Assembly: GCA_944383825.1 (NCBI GenBank)
Contig: CALWRA010000002.1
Coordinates: 97,259 to 161,258 of the forward strand
Reading direction: 5' to 3'
DNA length: 64,000 bases
Origin: an uncultured Acetatifactor sp.
Lineage (GTDB): Bacteria; Bacillota; Clostridia; Lachnospirales; Lachnospiraceae
Under the pieces are notes generated by a model that had not been told where the DNA came from, made no database searches, and saw nothing but the letters and a program-made list of their open reading frames with translations. Both the position numbers and the translations under genes were made by a program. Within the stretch, counting starts at the first letter, position 1, and every line of letters begins with the position of its first letter. Below are positions 18,101 to 26,525 of the stretch, piece after piece.

Positions 18101-19718
18101 AGATGAAAAAGGAATTGACCACCAGCCCTATAGCGGTCAGGAAGTATTTACCGTAACCTTCTGGATGAATAATTATTCTACCGGTATTGGAGAGGTAATC
18201 CGTCAGGATTCTGTGATTGCTGGAGATGACGTGGCGCTGCCCACGACGGAGGATTATCCTCAACTGATTCAGGAGGGATACCGCTTTATCGGATGGAGCG
18301 AGGATGGTCGCAATATTCAGGCGCCTACTGATATTTGGGCCCAGTATGAAGTGATTGATCCTAATGCAGAGAAGCTGACAGTGGAGTTTTATGATATTAA
18401 TAATCAGCTGATCGAGAGTGTTCTGGTAGATGCAGGAGGCGATGCAACTTCTCTTGCTCCCAGCGCTGCGGAGATGGCAGTGCCAGGATACTCATTTACC
18501 GGATGGCGTCCTGCTATAAATAATATCACGGAGAATACCAAAACCTATGCGCAGTATACGGCTCTGGGTGAAACAGAGTATGTTGTAAATTTCTATGATT
18601 GGAATGGAACTCTGCTTTATACACAGACGGTAGCGGCGGGCGGCAGCGCGATTACGCCTCAGAATCCTGTGCGGGAGGGCTACACCTTCACTGGCTGGAT
18701 GCCGGGCATAACAAATATTCAGAAGGATACCGACGTATATGCCCAGTACGAGAGAAATGATGGTTCCAGCGGAAACGGCAACAACAATAATAACAATAAC
18801 GGCAGCGGAAACAATAACAACGGAAATGCAGTTTACTATACTCTGACCGTGCGCAACGGCAGCGGTTCCGGAAGCTATGTGGCGGGCTCACAGCCCATTA
18901 TCATTGCTAACGATCCGGCGTCCGGCCAGGAGTTCAGCAACTGGACTGTAGAACCTTCAGATGTGACCATAGCCAGTACGGCTGTAAGCGCCACTGTAAT
19001 TACCATGCCTGAAAAGAATGTGACTGTAACGGCAAACTACAGGACGGCAGGTTCGGGCACAACTACTACGGGAAGCGGTAATTCAGCGGGATCCAGCTCA
19101 TCTAACAGACCGAATAACACTACGGGAACGGTATCCAATGGAGGCACCACCATTGTCATTGATAAGAATGGACTGTCCAACACAGGCGTGGCGTCTGCTA
19201 CAGTAAACGGCTCTTCTGATGATTTTGTGATTAAGATTACAGAGAGTACGGAAGCGACTGAAGCGGCCGTGAGAGCCCTGATGGCGGAATATGGTGATTT
19301 GACGAACATAAAGTATTTCCCCATGGACATCAGTTTGTATGACTCCACGGGTACTCAGAAGATAACGGATACAACGGGATTGTCTATTACAATTACGCTG
19401 CCCTTGCCGGATTCTCTGATCACATATGCCGGCAATAATATGATTGCCGGAGTGGTGGATGACAGGCTGGATAAACTGACTCCGAGATTCACTACAATCT
19501 CAGGTGTGTCCTGTATTACATTTACCGCAGAGCATTTTTCACCCTATGTAATTTACGTGGATACCAGTGATCTGAGCGCCGGGACCGTTGCGGATAATAC
19601 GCCTCAGACAGGGGACGGCATTCATCCCAAATGGTTTTTGTCAGTGGGACTTGCAAGCTTATCCTTCATGTTCTTCATGAAGAGAGACAGGAAAAAACTG
19701 AAAAGGGCAATGGCCTGA
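15132..19718 (+). CDS. Giant LRR/InlB-repeat surface protein with TPQTG sorting signal
   Basis: A cell-surface protein of 1528 residues. Residues 1-38 form a signal peptide (basic start, LGTLFLISALIVAAIPVENLQA). From about 240 to 970 there are many BspA/treponemal-type leucine-rich repeats (units such as IGNYAFYNCTAMQSITLGNG and IGDYAFDGCTYLSSVTI). At about 1005-1205 there are three InlB/Listeria-Bacteroides beta repeats (VTFWMN...GYRFIGWS, VEFYDIN...GYSFTGWR, VNFYDWN...GYTFTGWM). An Asn/Gly linker follows, then a further beta domain and a tail region. The C-terminus NTPQTGDG, hydrophobic segment and KRDRKKLKR form a sorting signal near residue 1488. It is the likely client of the adjacent sortase B. 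The function is probably adhesion or host interaction, inferred from the repeat families only. Confidence 0.9.
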   Translation: MMKVKKKTRRLKKTVRKTLGTLFLISALIVAAIPVENLQAYDANGAPILPLIVTDDGSNIPTVGPSDKIYTTGDGRFQFAYVNAPGNPTEKIAVIVGYSQVGSLQGDTLTIPDTVDVYDKFTDTNGTYRGYAAVNGDGDFLYYNKPDIQYGPDGAETGRTDHFYVCYYDTYNDWGSIASSSLYIKTNPAGSDTDTSAFTQTVNPSQWRLSQITVAYIGNQRVVQSAVSGNNQDWTVENVNSTSKNGVFSGNGSIIHLVVGENLQGIGNYAFYNCTAMQSITLGNGLTTIGNGAFENCVNIKDINLQPNSNIQTIGDHAFYNCTGLTSFNMPINVLRVGDYAFAGCTALETIDLDGYEGQLQNVVLQEIGRGVFRGCRSLKGVAFHENWTADLPASIFEGCTSLGYITFPGGNANLTFSPAGGGTDSHNLTFTMEDFKNTVPESFYFESISDGDTHDLCRANGFAFKYYGQDIYEIILTDGANGSAMFQVNSSNQLIQCVINGMKDIPIPGTIGPYQITEIYSSSFQNNADLERITIPSSITVIGADAFKGCYKLEEVIFEEPINITTIGSNAFQTQDVLPGLEGALSQTPRLTFTGTISPDSVPFQYAMDPSSNINKGTQPVTYIEYYSGWPTNLVVQYNPSTDSNELINYPTMKDLDSYTVDSFPYATAELAQTAKNAANKFIRDNNGTDYTLDAGIQSEAITQDEQAILDAVLSLRIPNGVESVKDQLFKGKEADDLNWAKDHWKDLDWNNMTSDQMPLQKSITTEGLAEIPAQMFEGCVNLTSVSILGNTTKIGDYAFDGCTYLSSVTISPTVSEMGLRPFRGCSQLIDVDFQGSPNFTCERSIIYGLTDGVKSSIVQCLESRGNGRVNGSYNGKVDAVELAGVTSVANEAFMDAANVTSIDFSDSRITRVPPYAFAETSNLYSVTLPATVQSIAEHAFLNSGVQAVYIPGSVSYIDNTAFGDDNGENISSNLTIYCPDDSVAAIFADEKGIDHQPYSGQEVFTVTFWMNNYSTGIGEVIRQDSVIAGDDVALPTTEDYPQLIQEGYRFIGWSEDGRNIQAPTDIWAQYEVIDPNAEKLTVEFYDINNQLIESVLVDAGGDATSLAPSAAEMAVPGYSFTGWRPAINNITENTKTYAQYTALGETEYVVNFYDWNGTLLYTQTVAAGGSAITPQNPVREGYTFTGWMPGITNIQKDTDVYAQYERNDGSSGNGNNNNNNNGSGNNNNGNAVYYTLTVRNGSGSGSYVAGSQPIIIANDPASGQEFSNWTVEPSDVTIASTAVSATVITMPEKNVTVTANYRTAGSGTTTTGSGNSAGSSSSNRPNNTTGTVSNGGTTIVIDKNGLSNTGVASATVNGSSDDFVIKITESTEATEAAVRALMAEYGDLTNIKYFPMDISLYDSTGTQKITDTTGLSITITLPLPDSLITYAGNNMIAGVVDDRLDKLTPRFTTISGVSCITFTAEHFSPYVIYVDTSDLSAGTVADNTPQTGDGIHPKWFLSVGLASLSFMFFMKRDRKKLKRAMA

Positions 19719-19755
19719 TAAACCGGTATATTACGGAAAAGAAGTGGGAAGGTAT

Positions 19756-21996
19756 ATGAAGAGAATACTGCATTCTGGAAACAGAAAAAGAGCCGGCTGC
19801 ATCGTATGGCTGCTTGCCGCTCTGATAATAGTGCAGCTTCCCGTGACGGAAGCAGATGCGGCAACATCTGCTTCCGATTTTCACATGGAGGGGAGCACTT
19901 TGACAAAATACCGGGGTACGGATACAAGAGTGACCGTACCCGATGACGTCAGGGTTGTCGGTGAAAGCGCTTTTGAGGGAAATACCAATATTGAATTGGT
20001 AGTAATTCCTGATTCTGTAGAACGGATAGAGGCATACGCCTTTTGGGGCTGCGACAATCTGGACACGGTGGTGCTCGGAAGAGGTCTGAAGGAGGTTGGA
20101 GATTTTGCCTTTGCCGACTGTACAGGGCTGGAGCAGATGACGATTCCGTCAAATATAACAAGCATTGGAATTCAGGCATTTGCAAACTGTACAAAAATGA
20201 CGGATATTACAATACCTCCGGAAGTCACAAGTATAGATGAAACAGCTTTTGATGGCTGCTATCAGCTTACGATTCATTGTGAAGCCGGCAGTGCGGCGGA
20301 TGTTTTTGCTCAGGATTTTTACGAAAGGCAGAAACAAATGCCGGGATATGGAGAGCCATCTGCAGATGTCTCTCAGGATCAGCAGACGAATCCAGTTTTA
20401 CAAGACGGCCAGAGCGTCGGTGATGGAAGCGCAGAAGCCGTTAGTGAGGCTGAGGATAGTCAAGCGTCAGTCGACGCCTCTCAGAGTACGTCCGGAACGG
20501 GAAATCTGCTGGGCAGTACCAAAGTTGTAGGCAATCGGGCAGTTGTTTTTATGGATAATACGGCTCCCAGCGTTTTTGAAGGAGGACAGAGCGGAGGCCT
20601 TGCAGGAGGAAGCGGTCAGGCCAATGCAGAAACAGGAACTGCCCCCGGTCAGACTGCGGGAGCGGAGGGTTCAGCTCAGCAAATGGGAATGTCCGTTGGA
20701 CTTCCCAAATATACTATAGTGGATGGTACAGTGGTGGCGGATCAGGCTTACTACAGAAATGCTGCGCTGGGAAGTATTGTTCTGCCTCAGGGCATCCAGG
20801 AAATCGGGCAGTTTTCCTTTGCCAGGAGCAGTCTGGAGCAGATAACAATCCCTGTTGGAATAAAAAGCATTGGTTATGGAGCTTTTTACCATTGCGGTAA
20901 CCTCTCTCAAGTGCAGCTTCCCGACACCATTGAAAAGGTAGAGCCCAAGGCGTTTGAGCACACCGCTTGGGTAGAAAATTTCAAAGAAAGCGGCAGCGAG
21001 GATTTCCTGATCAGCGGCGGAGTACTGGTGGCATATGCTGGAAATGCCGCCCAGGTAGCTGTGCCGGAAGGTGTTCGAGTGATTGCGGGAGAGGCGTTCA
21101 GAGGACATACGGAGATTCAGTCGGTGACCTTTCCAAATTCTCTTATATCCATAGGAGAGGGAGCCTTTGAGGGATGTACCGGTCTTGCAGAAGCAGTTTT
21201 CGGGGATGCGGCCATAATTACGCATATTAGGGACAGAGCCTTTGCCGGCTGTCCTCTTACCAGTGTCCAAATGCCCGCAACCGTAGTTGGCATTGGATTG
21301 GGGGCTTTTGACGACGGCACGGAGATCGTATATGAGGGAGATTCCCTGCCGGAAAGTACCTATGAGATTTCAGCTCAGAGGCTTTCCAACGAAGCATATC
21401 GCAGATATGGGGCGGAGGCCGGGCAGCCTGGCGTTACCGTGTCCGGGCTTGAGGGCGCTGCTGCGCAGCTTGCAGAAGCCGCAAGAGCATACACTCTTTC
21501 CATAGCAGAGGCTGCAGATAGCGGTATATTCGGGAAGGGGTATACGAGGAGCTTTGGGACGGAGCTGCCGGAAAATTCGGTTATATATGAACTGGAGCTT
21601 CGCGACAGCAGTAATATTCCAATAACGGAACTGGGAGGCCGGGCTTTAACGCTGACATTGCCTGTACCGGAATCCCTGAAGCAAGATCAGATTTCAGTTT
21701 ATGTAACGGATCGAAACGGGCAGATAGAAGAATTAGCAGCGGAGAGAATTACTACAGAGAATACGGAAAGCCTGCGGTTTTCAACAGATTATGTTTCTTA
21801 TGTGGGTCTCTGCAGCGCAGGAGAGACCATAAGTGACAGTGAAATTCTGGAGGAAACGAACAGTATGACAGCTATGAGTGCTTTGCGCTCAGATGGCGGA
21901 AGCTCAACGGCATTAGGGCTGGTGTTGATTGGAGCGGCTTTTGTGATTACTGGAACAATTATTTTGATTTTGAGGACAAAAAAAGAACAGCCGTAA
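19756..21996 (+). CDS. Second LRR surface protein, membrane-anchored
   Basis: A 746-residue exported protein. It has a signal peptide (RKRAGCIVWLLAALIIVQLPVTEADA), then BspA-type leucine-rich repeats at about 35-175 (VGESAFEGNTNIELVVIPDS, VGDFAFADCTGLEQMTIPSN). A low-complexity Ser/Gln/Gly segment spans about 180-305, a second LRR block about 310-530, a beta-rich region follows, and a C-terminal membrane helix (ALGLVLIGAAFVITGTIILIL) ends in RTKKEQP. Unlike its neighbour it has no xPxTG motif, so it is probably anchored by the helix, not the sortase. The ATG at 19756 follows GGGAAGG; an upstream GTG at 19744 is in frame but less likely. It starts 37 bases after the large LRR gene, in the same transcript. 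Confidence 0.87.
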   Translation: MKRILHSGNRKRAGCIVWLLAALIIVQLPVTEADAATSASDFHMEGSTLTKYRGTDTRVTVPDDVRVVGESAFEGNTNIELVVIPDSVERIEAYAFWGCDNLDTVVLGRGLKEVGDFAFADCTGLEQMTIPSNITSIGIQAFANCTKMTDITIPPEVTSIDETAFDGCYQLTIHCEAGSAADVFAQDFYERQKQMPGYGEPSADVSQDQQTNPVLQDGQSVGDGSAEAVSEAEDSQASVDASQSTSGTGNLLGSTKVVGNRAVVFMDNTAPSVFEGGQSGGLAGGSGQANAETGTAPGQTAGAEGSAQQMGMSVGLPKYTIVDGTVVADQAYYRNAALGSIVLPQGIQEIGQFSFARSSLEQITIPVGIKSIGYGAFYHCGNLSQVQLPDTIEKVEPKAFEHTAWVENFKESGSEDFLISGGVLVAYAGNAAQVAVPEGVRVIAGEAFRGHTEIQSVTFPNSLISIGEGAFEGCTGLAEAVFGDAAIITHIRDRAFAGCPLTSVQMPATVVGIGLGAFDDGTEIVYEGDSLPESTYEISAQRLSNEAYRRYGAEAGQPGVTVSGLEGAAAQLAEAARAYTLSIAEAADSGIFGKGYTRSFGTELPENSVIYELELRDSSNIPITELGGRALTLTLPVPESLKQDQISVYVTDRNGQIEELAAERITTENTESLRFSTDYVSYVGLCSAGETISDSEILEETNSMTAMSALRSDGGSSTALGLVLIGAAFVITGTIILILRTKKEQP

Positions 21997-22002
21997 CGAA
22001 AC

Positions 22003-22047
22003 GATTGCCCCGGCATATGATGGGATAAAGTATATGCCGGGGCAATC
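22003..22047. repeat. Perfect 16-bp inverted repeat before the subtilase start
   Basis: GATTGCCCCGGCATAT at 22003-22018 is exactly complementary to ATATGCCGGGGCAATC at 22032-22047, with a 13-base loop. There is no T tract after it (ATCAATATT follows). It ends six bases before the subtilase ATG, where a ribosome binding site would be expected. It may be a terminator for the LRR operon, or a translation-blocking hairpin. Confidence 0.75.
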
Positions 22048-22053
22048 AATATT

Positions 22054-22965
22054 ATGCAGCGGGTAAGGGAACAAATTGCGGCTCAGCCTTTGGAAACACT
22101 TCCGGACAGACCGATCACAGTGGCAGTATTGGATACGGGCGTTGCAAGGCATCCTGATCTTTTGGGGAAAGTAATATGCTTTCGGGACTTTGTAGGGCAT
22201 AGAAATTATATGTATGACGATAATGGACATGGGACACATGTATGTGGAATTATATGCGGAAGCGGAATTCTGTCGGAAGGAGCGTTTCATGGAGTGGCTC
22301 CTGACGCCAGGCTGGTGGTCGGAAAAGTTTTGGATGGAAAGGGGGATGGAACCACGGAGAGCATGCTGGAAGGCTTAAAGTGGATTATTAAAATAAAGGA
22401 AAGGTATCAGATTAGAATACTCAATATCTCTGTGGGTATTGGTAATCTTGATGAGGTAAAAAAGGAAAGGGCGCTTCAGGAGCAGATTGACGCTGTCTGG
22501 GACAGCGGGATTGCAGTGATTTGTGCAGCAGGAAATAAGGGGCCATCTGCGGGCAGTATTTCTTCAGTGGGAGGAAGCAGAAAGGTAATCACGGTAGGAT
22601 GCCATGATGGCGAATTCTGCAGGGACAATCCCAGAAGGTGCGAGACCTACTCGGGACGGGGAGCGCTGGATTCGGATATTCGAAAGCCGGATATTGTGGC
22701 GCCAGGTACGGATATTGTCTCCTGTAACGCAGATTATCAGAGTTTGCAGGGAAGAATATATAATGCCTACACTTCCAAGAGCGGAACTTCCATGGCTACA
22801 CCCATTGTAGCAGGGGCGGCGGCTTTGGCGCTTCAGAAATATCCTGATATGACCAATGAGGAACTGAAGCAGAAGATGACTATGACTGCCACTGATTTGG
22901 GAGAATCATGGAATAAACAAGGATGGGGAATGATTCATGTAAAAAGATTACTGAAAAGCTATTGA
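22054..22965 (+). CDS. Subtilisin-like serine protease (S8), no signal peptide
   Basis: A 303-residue S8 peptidase. The catalytic triad is complete: Asp27 in VAVLDTGVARHPDL, His59 in DDNGHGTHVCGI, and Ser near residue 245 in SKSGTSMATPIVAGAAAL. The oxyanion Asn sits in CAAGNKGP. There is neither a signal peptide nor an inhibitor propeptide, as in intracellular subtilisins. No Shine-Dalgarno is visible: the ATG follows a perfect hairpin by six bases. An in-frame stop at 22018 and the absence of another start before Asp27 make this ATG the only candidate. Its position after two LRR surface proteins could mean a role in surface protein turnover, but without an export signal that is uncertain. 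Confidence 0.85.
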   Translation: MQRVREQIAAQPLETLPDRPITVAVLDTGVARHPDLLGKVICFRDFVGHRNYMYDDNGHGTHVCGIICGSGILSEGAFHGVAPDARLVVGKVLDGKGDGTTESMLEGLKWIIKIKERYQIRILNISVGIGNLDEVKKERALQEQIDAVWDSGIAVICAAGNKGPSAGSISSVGGSRKVITVGCHDGEFCRDNPRRCETYSGRGALDSDIRKPDIVAPGTDIVSCNADYQSLQGRIYNAYTSKSGTSMATPIVAGAAALALQKYPDMTNEELKQKMTMTATDLGESWNKQGWGMIHVKRLLKSY

Positions 22966-22990
22966 CACGCCTTGTATGATTGTATACAAT
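22962..22990 (+). promoter_or_regulatory. Strong promoter of the Re-citrate-synthase/gntR/icd genes
   Basis: TTGACA (22962-22967), 17-base spacer, TACAAT (22985-22990). The -35 overlaps the stop codon of the preceding subtilase. A GntR-type palindrome covers the spacer/-10 boundary. Confidence 0.82.
22980..22989. promoter_or_regulatory. GntR/FCD-type operator
   Basis: The perfect palindrome TTGTATACAA fits the TNGTNNACNA pattern described for FadR-subfamily (FCD) GntR regulators. It overlaps the -10 box, so binding would block the promoter. The regulator is most likely the FCD protein encoded in the same operon at 24505. Confidence 0.62.
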
Positions 22991-23054
22991 TATGCGAGAG
23001 ACGTGTTTCCGAGCACGCAGTAAATGCCTGTGAGAAGGCAGATGGGAGCTCCTT

Positions 23055-24467
23055 ATGAGAGAGAATGACACATTTGAAGATCGCCCCGTCACAATGAATG
23101 AGAATAATAATCTGCTGCAGATAGAGGAGCATATGTACATATTAGACGATGTGGAAAAGCCTAATGTGTTCCGCAATATGTTCCCCTACTCGGAGATTCC
23201 TAAAATTCCCTTTAATGACAGGATTGTGCCCCACAATATGCCCAAGGAAATCTGGATTACGGATACTACATTTCGGGATGGACAGCAATCCCGGGCGCCG
23301 TACACGACAGAGCAGATTGTAAGAATATATGATTATCTCCATGAGCTTGGAGGACCCAGAGGCATGATTCGTGCCAGCGAATTTTTCCTTTACAGCAAAA
23401 AGGACAGGGATGCCGTGTATCAGTGTATGGAGAGGGGATACCGTTTTCCGGAAGTTACAAGCTGGATACGCGCCAGCAAAGAGGACTTTAAGCTGGTTAA
23501 GGAAATCGGCCTGAAGGAGACCGGCGTTCTGGTAAGCTGTTCCGATTATCATATTTTTTTGAAGCTGAAGATGACCAGGCGTCAGGCTATGGATCACTAT
23601 TTAAGCGTAATTCGTGAATGTCTGGAGGAGGGCATTAGTCCGCGATGTCATTTGGAGGATATTACGAGAGCGGACATCTATGGATATGTGGTGCCCTTTT
23701 GTCTGGAGCTTATGAAGCTGATGAAGGAATATCAGATTCCTGTGAAAATACGTGCCTGTGACACCATGGGATATGGGGTGAACTTTCCGGGCGCAGTAAT
23801 TCCCAGGAGCGTACAGGGGATTATCTACGCTATCCATACCCATGCGGGAGTACCCCACGAACTGATAGAATGGCACGGGCATAATGATTTTTATAAGGCG
23901 GTATCCAACTCCACCACGGCCTGGCTATATGGATGCTCAGGAGTCAATACTTCTCTGTTTGGCATTGGGGAAAGAACTGGAAACACTCCCTTGGAGGCTA
24001 TGGTGTTTGAATATGCTCAGCTCAAAGGACATTTAAACGGAATGGATACCAGAGTGATCACGGAGCTTGCGGAATACTATGAAAGGGAAATAGGGTATCA
24101 GATCCCGCCAAGGACCCCTTTTGTAGGCAGGAATTTCAACGTTACAAGAGCCGGCATACATGCGGATGGGCTTTTGAAAAATGAGGAAATTTATAATATA
24201 TTTGACACTGAAAAATTCCTGAATCGCCCGGTGTTATGCGCTGTTTCCAACACATCGGGGCTGGCAGGCATCGCTCACTGGATCAATACTTATTATAAGC
24301 TCCAAGGAGGTCGGCAGGTGGACAAGAATTCCGCGCTTGTGAGAGAAATAAAAAGGTGGGTGGATGAAGAGTATGCAGGAGGACGAGTGACCGTACTGAC
24401 GGATGAGGAAATTGTCGCCTGCTTAAACCGTGTATGCATAGAAAAAAATATAACCATTGGCGATTAA
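23055..24467 (+). CDS. Isopropylmalate/homocitrate-synthase family, probable Re-citrate synthase
   Basis: A DRE-TIM metallolyase family acyltransferase, 470 residues. Motifs: ITDTTFRDGQQSRAPYT near residue 70 (catalytic Arg and metal Asp) and IEWHGHNDFYKAVSNS (metal HxH) near residue 272. It is longer than LeuA barrels at the N-terminus and has no C-terminal LeuA allosteric domain. Directly downstream come a GntR regulator and NADP-isocitrate dehydrogenase, not leuBCD. That context, and the family to which the Clostridium kluyveri Re-citrate synthase belongs, point to condensation of acetyl-CoA with oxaloacetate for glutamate synthesis. Citramalate, homocitrate or isopropylmalate synthase cannot be excluded from sequence. 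The start ATG follows GGGAG. The 3' end adjoins the GntR gene. Confidence 0.75.
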   Translation: MRENDTFEDRPVTMNENNNLLQIEEHMYILDDVEKPNVFRNMFPYSEIPKIPFNDRIVPHNMPKEIWITDTTFRDGQQSRAPYTTEQIVRIYDYLHELGGPRGMIRASEFFLYSKKDRDAVYQCMERGYRFPEVTSWIRASKEDFKLVKEIGLKETGVLVSCSDYHIFLKLKMTRRQAMDHYLSVIRECLEEGISPRCHLEDITRADIYGYVVPFCLELMKLMKEYQIPVKIRACDTMGYGVNFPGAVIPRSVQGIIYAIHTHAGVPHELIEWHGHNDFYKAVSNSTTAWLYGCSGVNTSLFGIGERTGNTPLEAMVFEYAQLKGHLNGMDTRVITELAEYYEREIGYQIPPRTPFVGRNFNVTRAGIHADGLLKNEEIYNIFDTEKFLNRPVLCAVSNTSGLAGIAHWINTYYKLQGGRQVDKNSALVREIKRWVDEEYAGGRVTVLTDEEIVACLNRVCIEKNITIGD

Positions 24468-24504
24468 ACCTGGGGCAGGCAGGATAATCAGAAAGGCATT
24501 TGAA

Positions 24505-25224
24505 GTGAGCAAGTATGATGTAAAGCAGGAGGTTACGGACAAGTATTCCCTGCGCGGCCGCGTTTTCAATCGGCTAAGAGAGGACATTCTAAGCGGAAAG
24601 TATGAGGAGTATGAAGAGCTGAAGGAGGTTGCCATCGGCGAGGAGCTGGGGGTCAGCAGAACGCCGGTAAGAGAAGCCTTCCGTCAGCTTGAGCTGGAAG
24701 GACTGATCCAGATTATTCCCAATAAAGGAGCATATGTCACCGGAATTACCCAGAAGGACGTTAAGGATATTTATATGATCCGCTCCCTCTTGGAGGGGCT
24801 GTGCGCCCGTTGGGCGACGGAGCACATAACCAAGGAACAGCTGGAGGAAATGGAGGAGAATGTGTATCTGGCCAGATTTCATGCCCAAAAGGGACATCTG
24901 GAACAGCTGGCGGAGCTTGATAACCGTTTCCATGACATTTTGTACGAGGCGTGCAACAGCAAAATACTGGAGCACCAGCTGAAGGATTTTCATCAATATG
25001 TTCTGCGCGTGCGCAAAAAGACCCTTTCCAGCGCAAACAGAGGGCCTAAGTCAAATGAGGAGCACGCGCAGCTTCTGGAGGCTATAAAAGCTGGAAACGC
25101 GCAGCTGGCAGAGCAGCTGGCCAATCGCCATATGATAAACGCTTATGAAAATATGGTAAGAAATGGCCTTAAAGAGGCATATGGCAAGCAGGGAAATGAG
25201 GATGAGCCTCGGAAAGAAAGCTGA
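24505..25224 (+). CDS. GntR-family (FCD) transcriptional regulator
   Basis: A 239-residue regulator. The N-terminal winged helix-turn-helix shows LRGRVFNRLREDILSGKYEEYEELKEVAIGEELGVSRTPVREAFRQLELEGLI. The C-terminal all-helical FCD ligand domain follows (DIYMIRSLLEGLCARWATEHI, LAELDNRFHDILYEACNSKIL with metal-binding Asp/His positions, HAQLLEAIKAGN). FCD domains usually bind a carboxylic acid with a metal ion, so citrate or a related acid is a plausible effector. The GTG at 24505 is chosen because GAAAGG lies at proper spacing; a TTG at 24457 overlapping the previous gene is in frame and is the alternative. It probably acts on the palindrome at 22980. Confidence 0.88.
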   Translation: MSKYDVKQEVTDKYSLRGRVFNRLREDILSGKYEEYEELKEVAIGEELGVSRTPVREAFRQLELEGLIQIIPNKGAYVTGITQKDVKDIYMIRSLLEGLCARWATEHITKEQLEEMEENVYLARFHAQKGHLEQLAELDNRFHDILYEACNSKILEHQLKDFHQYVLRVRKKTLSSANRGPKSNEEHAQLLEAIKAGNAQLAEQLANRHMINAYENMVRNGLKEAYGKQGNEDEPRKES

Positions 25225-25271
25225 GAACCGTTGATATTTGAATTTTATTAAATTTGGAAAGGAAAAAGCAC

Positions 25272-26480
25272 ATGGAAAAAATCAAGATGACAACGCCTCT
25301 CGTGGAGATGGATGGAGATGAGATGACCAGGATTCTCTGGAAAATGATCAAGGATGAGCTTCTGCTGCCTTATGTGGATCTGAAGACGGAGTACTATGAC
25401 TTGGGGCTGGAGCATCGCAATGAGACGGATGATCAGGTGACCGCAGACTCCGCATACGCCACCCTAAAGTATGGAGTAGCCGTAAAATGCGCTACCATTA
25501 CGCCCAACGCTGCTCGAATGAAGGAATATAATCTGAAGGAAATGTGGAAAAGCCCCAACGGCACCATACGTGCCATTTTGGACGGCACTGTATTTCGGGC
25601 GCCTATTCTGGTGAAAGGGATTGTTCCATATGTGAAAAACTGGACAAAGCCTATTACCATTGCCCGCCATGCATACGGCGATGTATATAAAAATACGGAA
25701 ATCAGGGTACCTGGGCCGGGCCGGGCAGAGCTTGTATATACGGCGGAGGATGGCACACAGGTAAGGGAGCTGATCCACAATTTTGAAGGACCCGGCATCC
25801 TGCAGGGGATACATAATACGGAAAAATCTATTTCCAGCTTTGCCAGAGCCTGCTTTGGCTATGCATTGGACACAAAACAAGATCTTTGGTTTGCCACAAA
25901 GGATACGATCTCCAAAAAATATGACCATACCTTTAAGGATATTTTTCAGGATATTTATGATAGAGAATTCAGCGCCAGGTTTAAAGAGCTGGGGATAGAG
26001 TATTTTTATACGCTGATTGATGATGCCGTTGCAAGAGTAATCCGCTCTGAAGGCGGATTCATCTGGGCATGTAAAAACTATGATGGGGATGTAATGTCTG
26101 ATATGGTGGCCACCGCATATGGAGATTTGTCTATGATGACATCGGTTTTGGTATCTCCAAGCGGAGCTTATGAATATGAAGCGGCTCACGGCACCGTACA
26201 GCGTCATTATTACAAGCACCTGAATGGAGAGGAAACATCCACCAACTCCATAGCTACCATTTTTGCCTGGACCGGCGCGCTGCGCAAGCGGGGCGAGCTG
26301 GATGGAAACAGGGAGCTTGCGGCTTTTGCGGATAAGCTGGAAAGAGCTTGCATAAAGACGGTTGAGGACGGAAAAATGACGAAAAGCCTTTCTTTGATCT
26401 CTACTTGTGAAAATCCTGTTATTTTGAACAGCCTGAAATTTATCCAGGCCATCCGTGACACGATGAACAGTTTGGAATAG
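25272..26480 (+). CDS. icd: NADP-dependent isocitrate dehydrogenase
   Basis: Oxidative decarboxylation of isocitrate to 2-oxoglutarate with NADPH formation; 402 residues. It belongs to the eukaryote-like homodimeric class ([115 protein letters not shown]). The ATG at 25272 follows TTGGAAAGGAAAA; a TTG 18 bases upstream overlaps that site and is less likely. It is the third gene of the operon headed by the Re-citrate-synthase-like gene, giving two of the three steps from oxaloacetate to 2-oxoglutarate. No aconitase is visible in the window. A terminator follows. Confidence 0.95.
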   Translation: MEKIKMTTPLVEMDGDEMTRILWKMIKDELLLPYVDLKTEYYDLGLEHRNETDDQVTADSAYATLKYGVAVKCATITPNAARMKEYNLKEMWKSPNGTIRAILDGTVFRAPILVKGIVPYVKNWTKPITIARHAYGDVYKNTEIRVPGPGRAELVYTAEDGTQVRELIHNFEGPGILQGIHNTEKSISSFARACFGYALDTKQDLWFATKDTISKKYDHTFKDIFQDIYDREFSARFKELGIEYFYTLIDDAVARVIRSEGGFIWACKNYDGDVMSDMVATAYGDLSMMTSVLVSPSGAYEYEAAHGTVQRHYYKHLNGEETSTNSIATIFAWTGALRKRGELDGNRELAAFADKLERACIKTVEDGKMTKSLSLISTCENPVILNSLKFIQAIRDTMNSLE

Positions 26481-26487
26481 ACCTCTG

Positions 26488-26525
26488 TGGGAGGCTGGCT
26501 AATCGGCCAGAGCCTCCCATTTTTC
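26488..26525. terminator. Bidirectional terminator between icd and the ABC-F gene
   Basis: TGGGAGG pairs with CCTCCCA and CTGGC with GCCAG, with an AG bulge and a short loop, followed by TTTTT on the plus strand. The stop codon of the convergent ABC-F gene is inside the hairpin. Confidence 0.85.

Noticed and set aside
18781..18840. Asn/Gly-rich run in the large surface protein as a repeat expansion or CRISPR-like array
   Set aside because: It is an in-frame flexible linker between domains. There are no regularly spaced identical repeats anywhere in the window, and no CRISPR array was seen.
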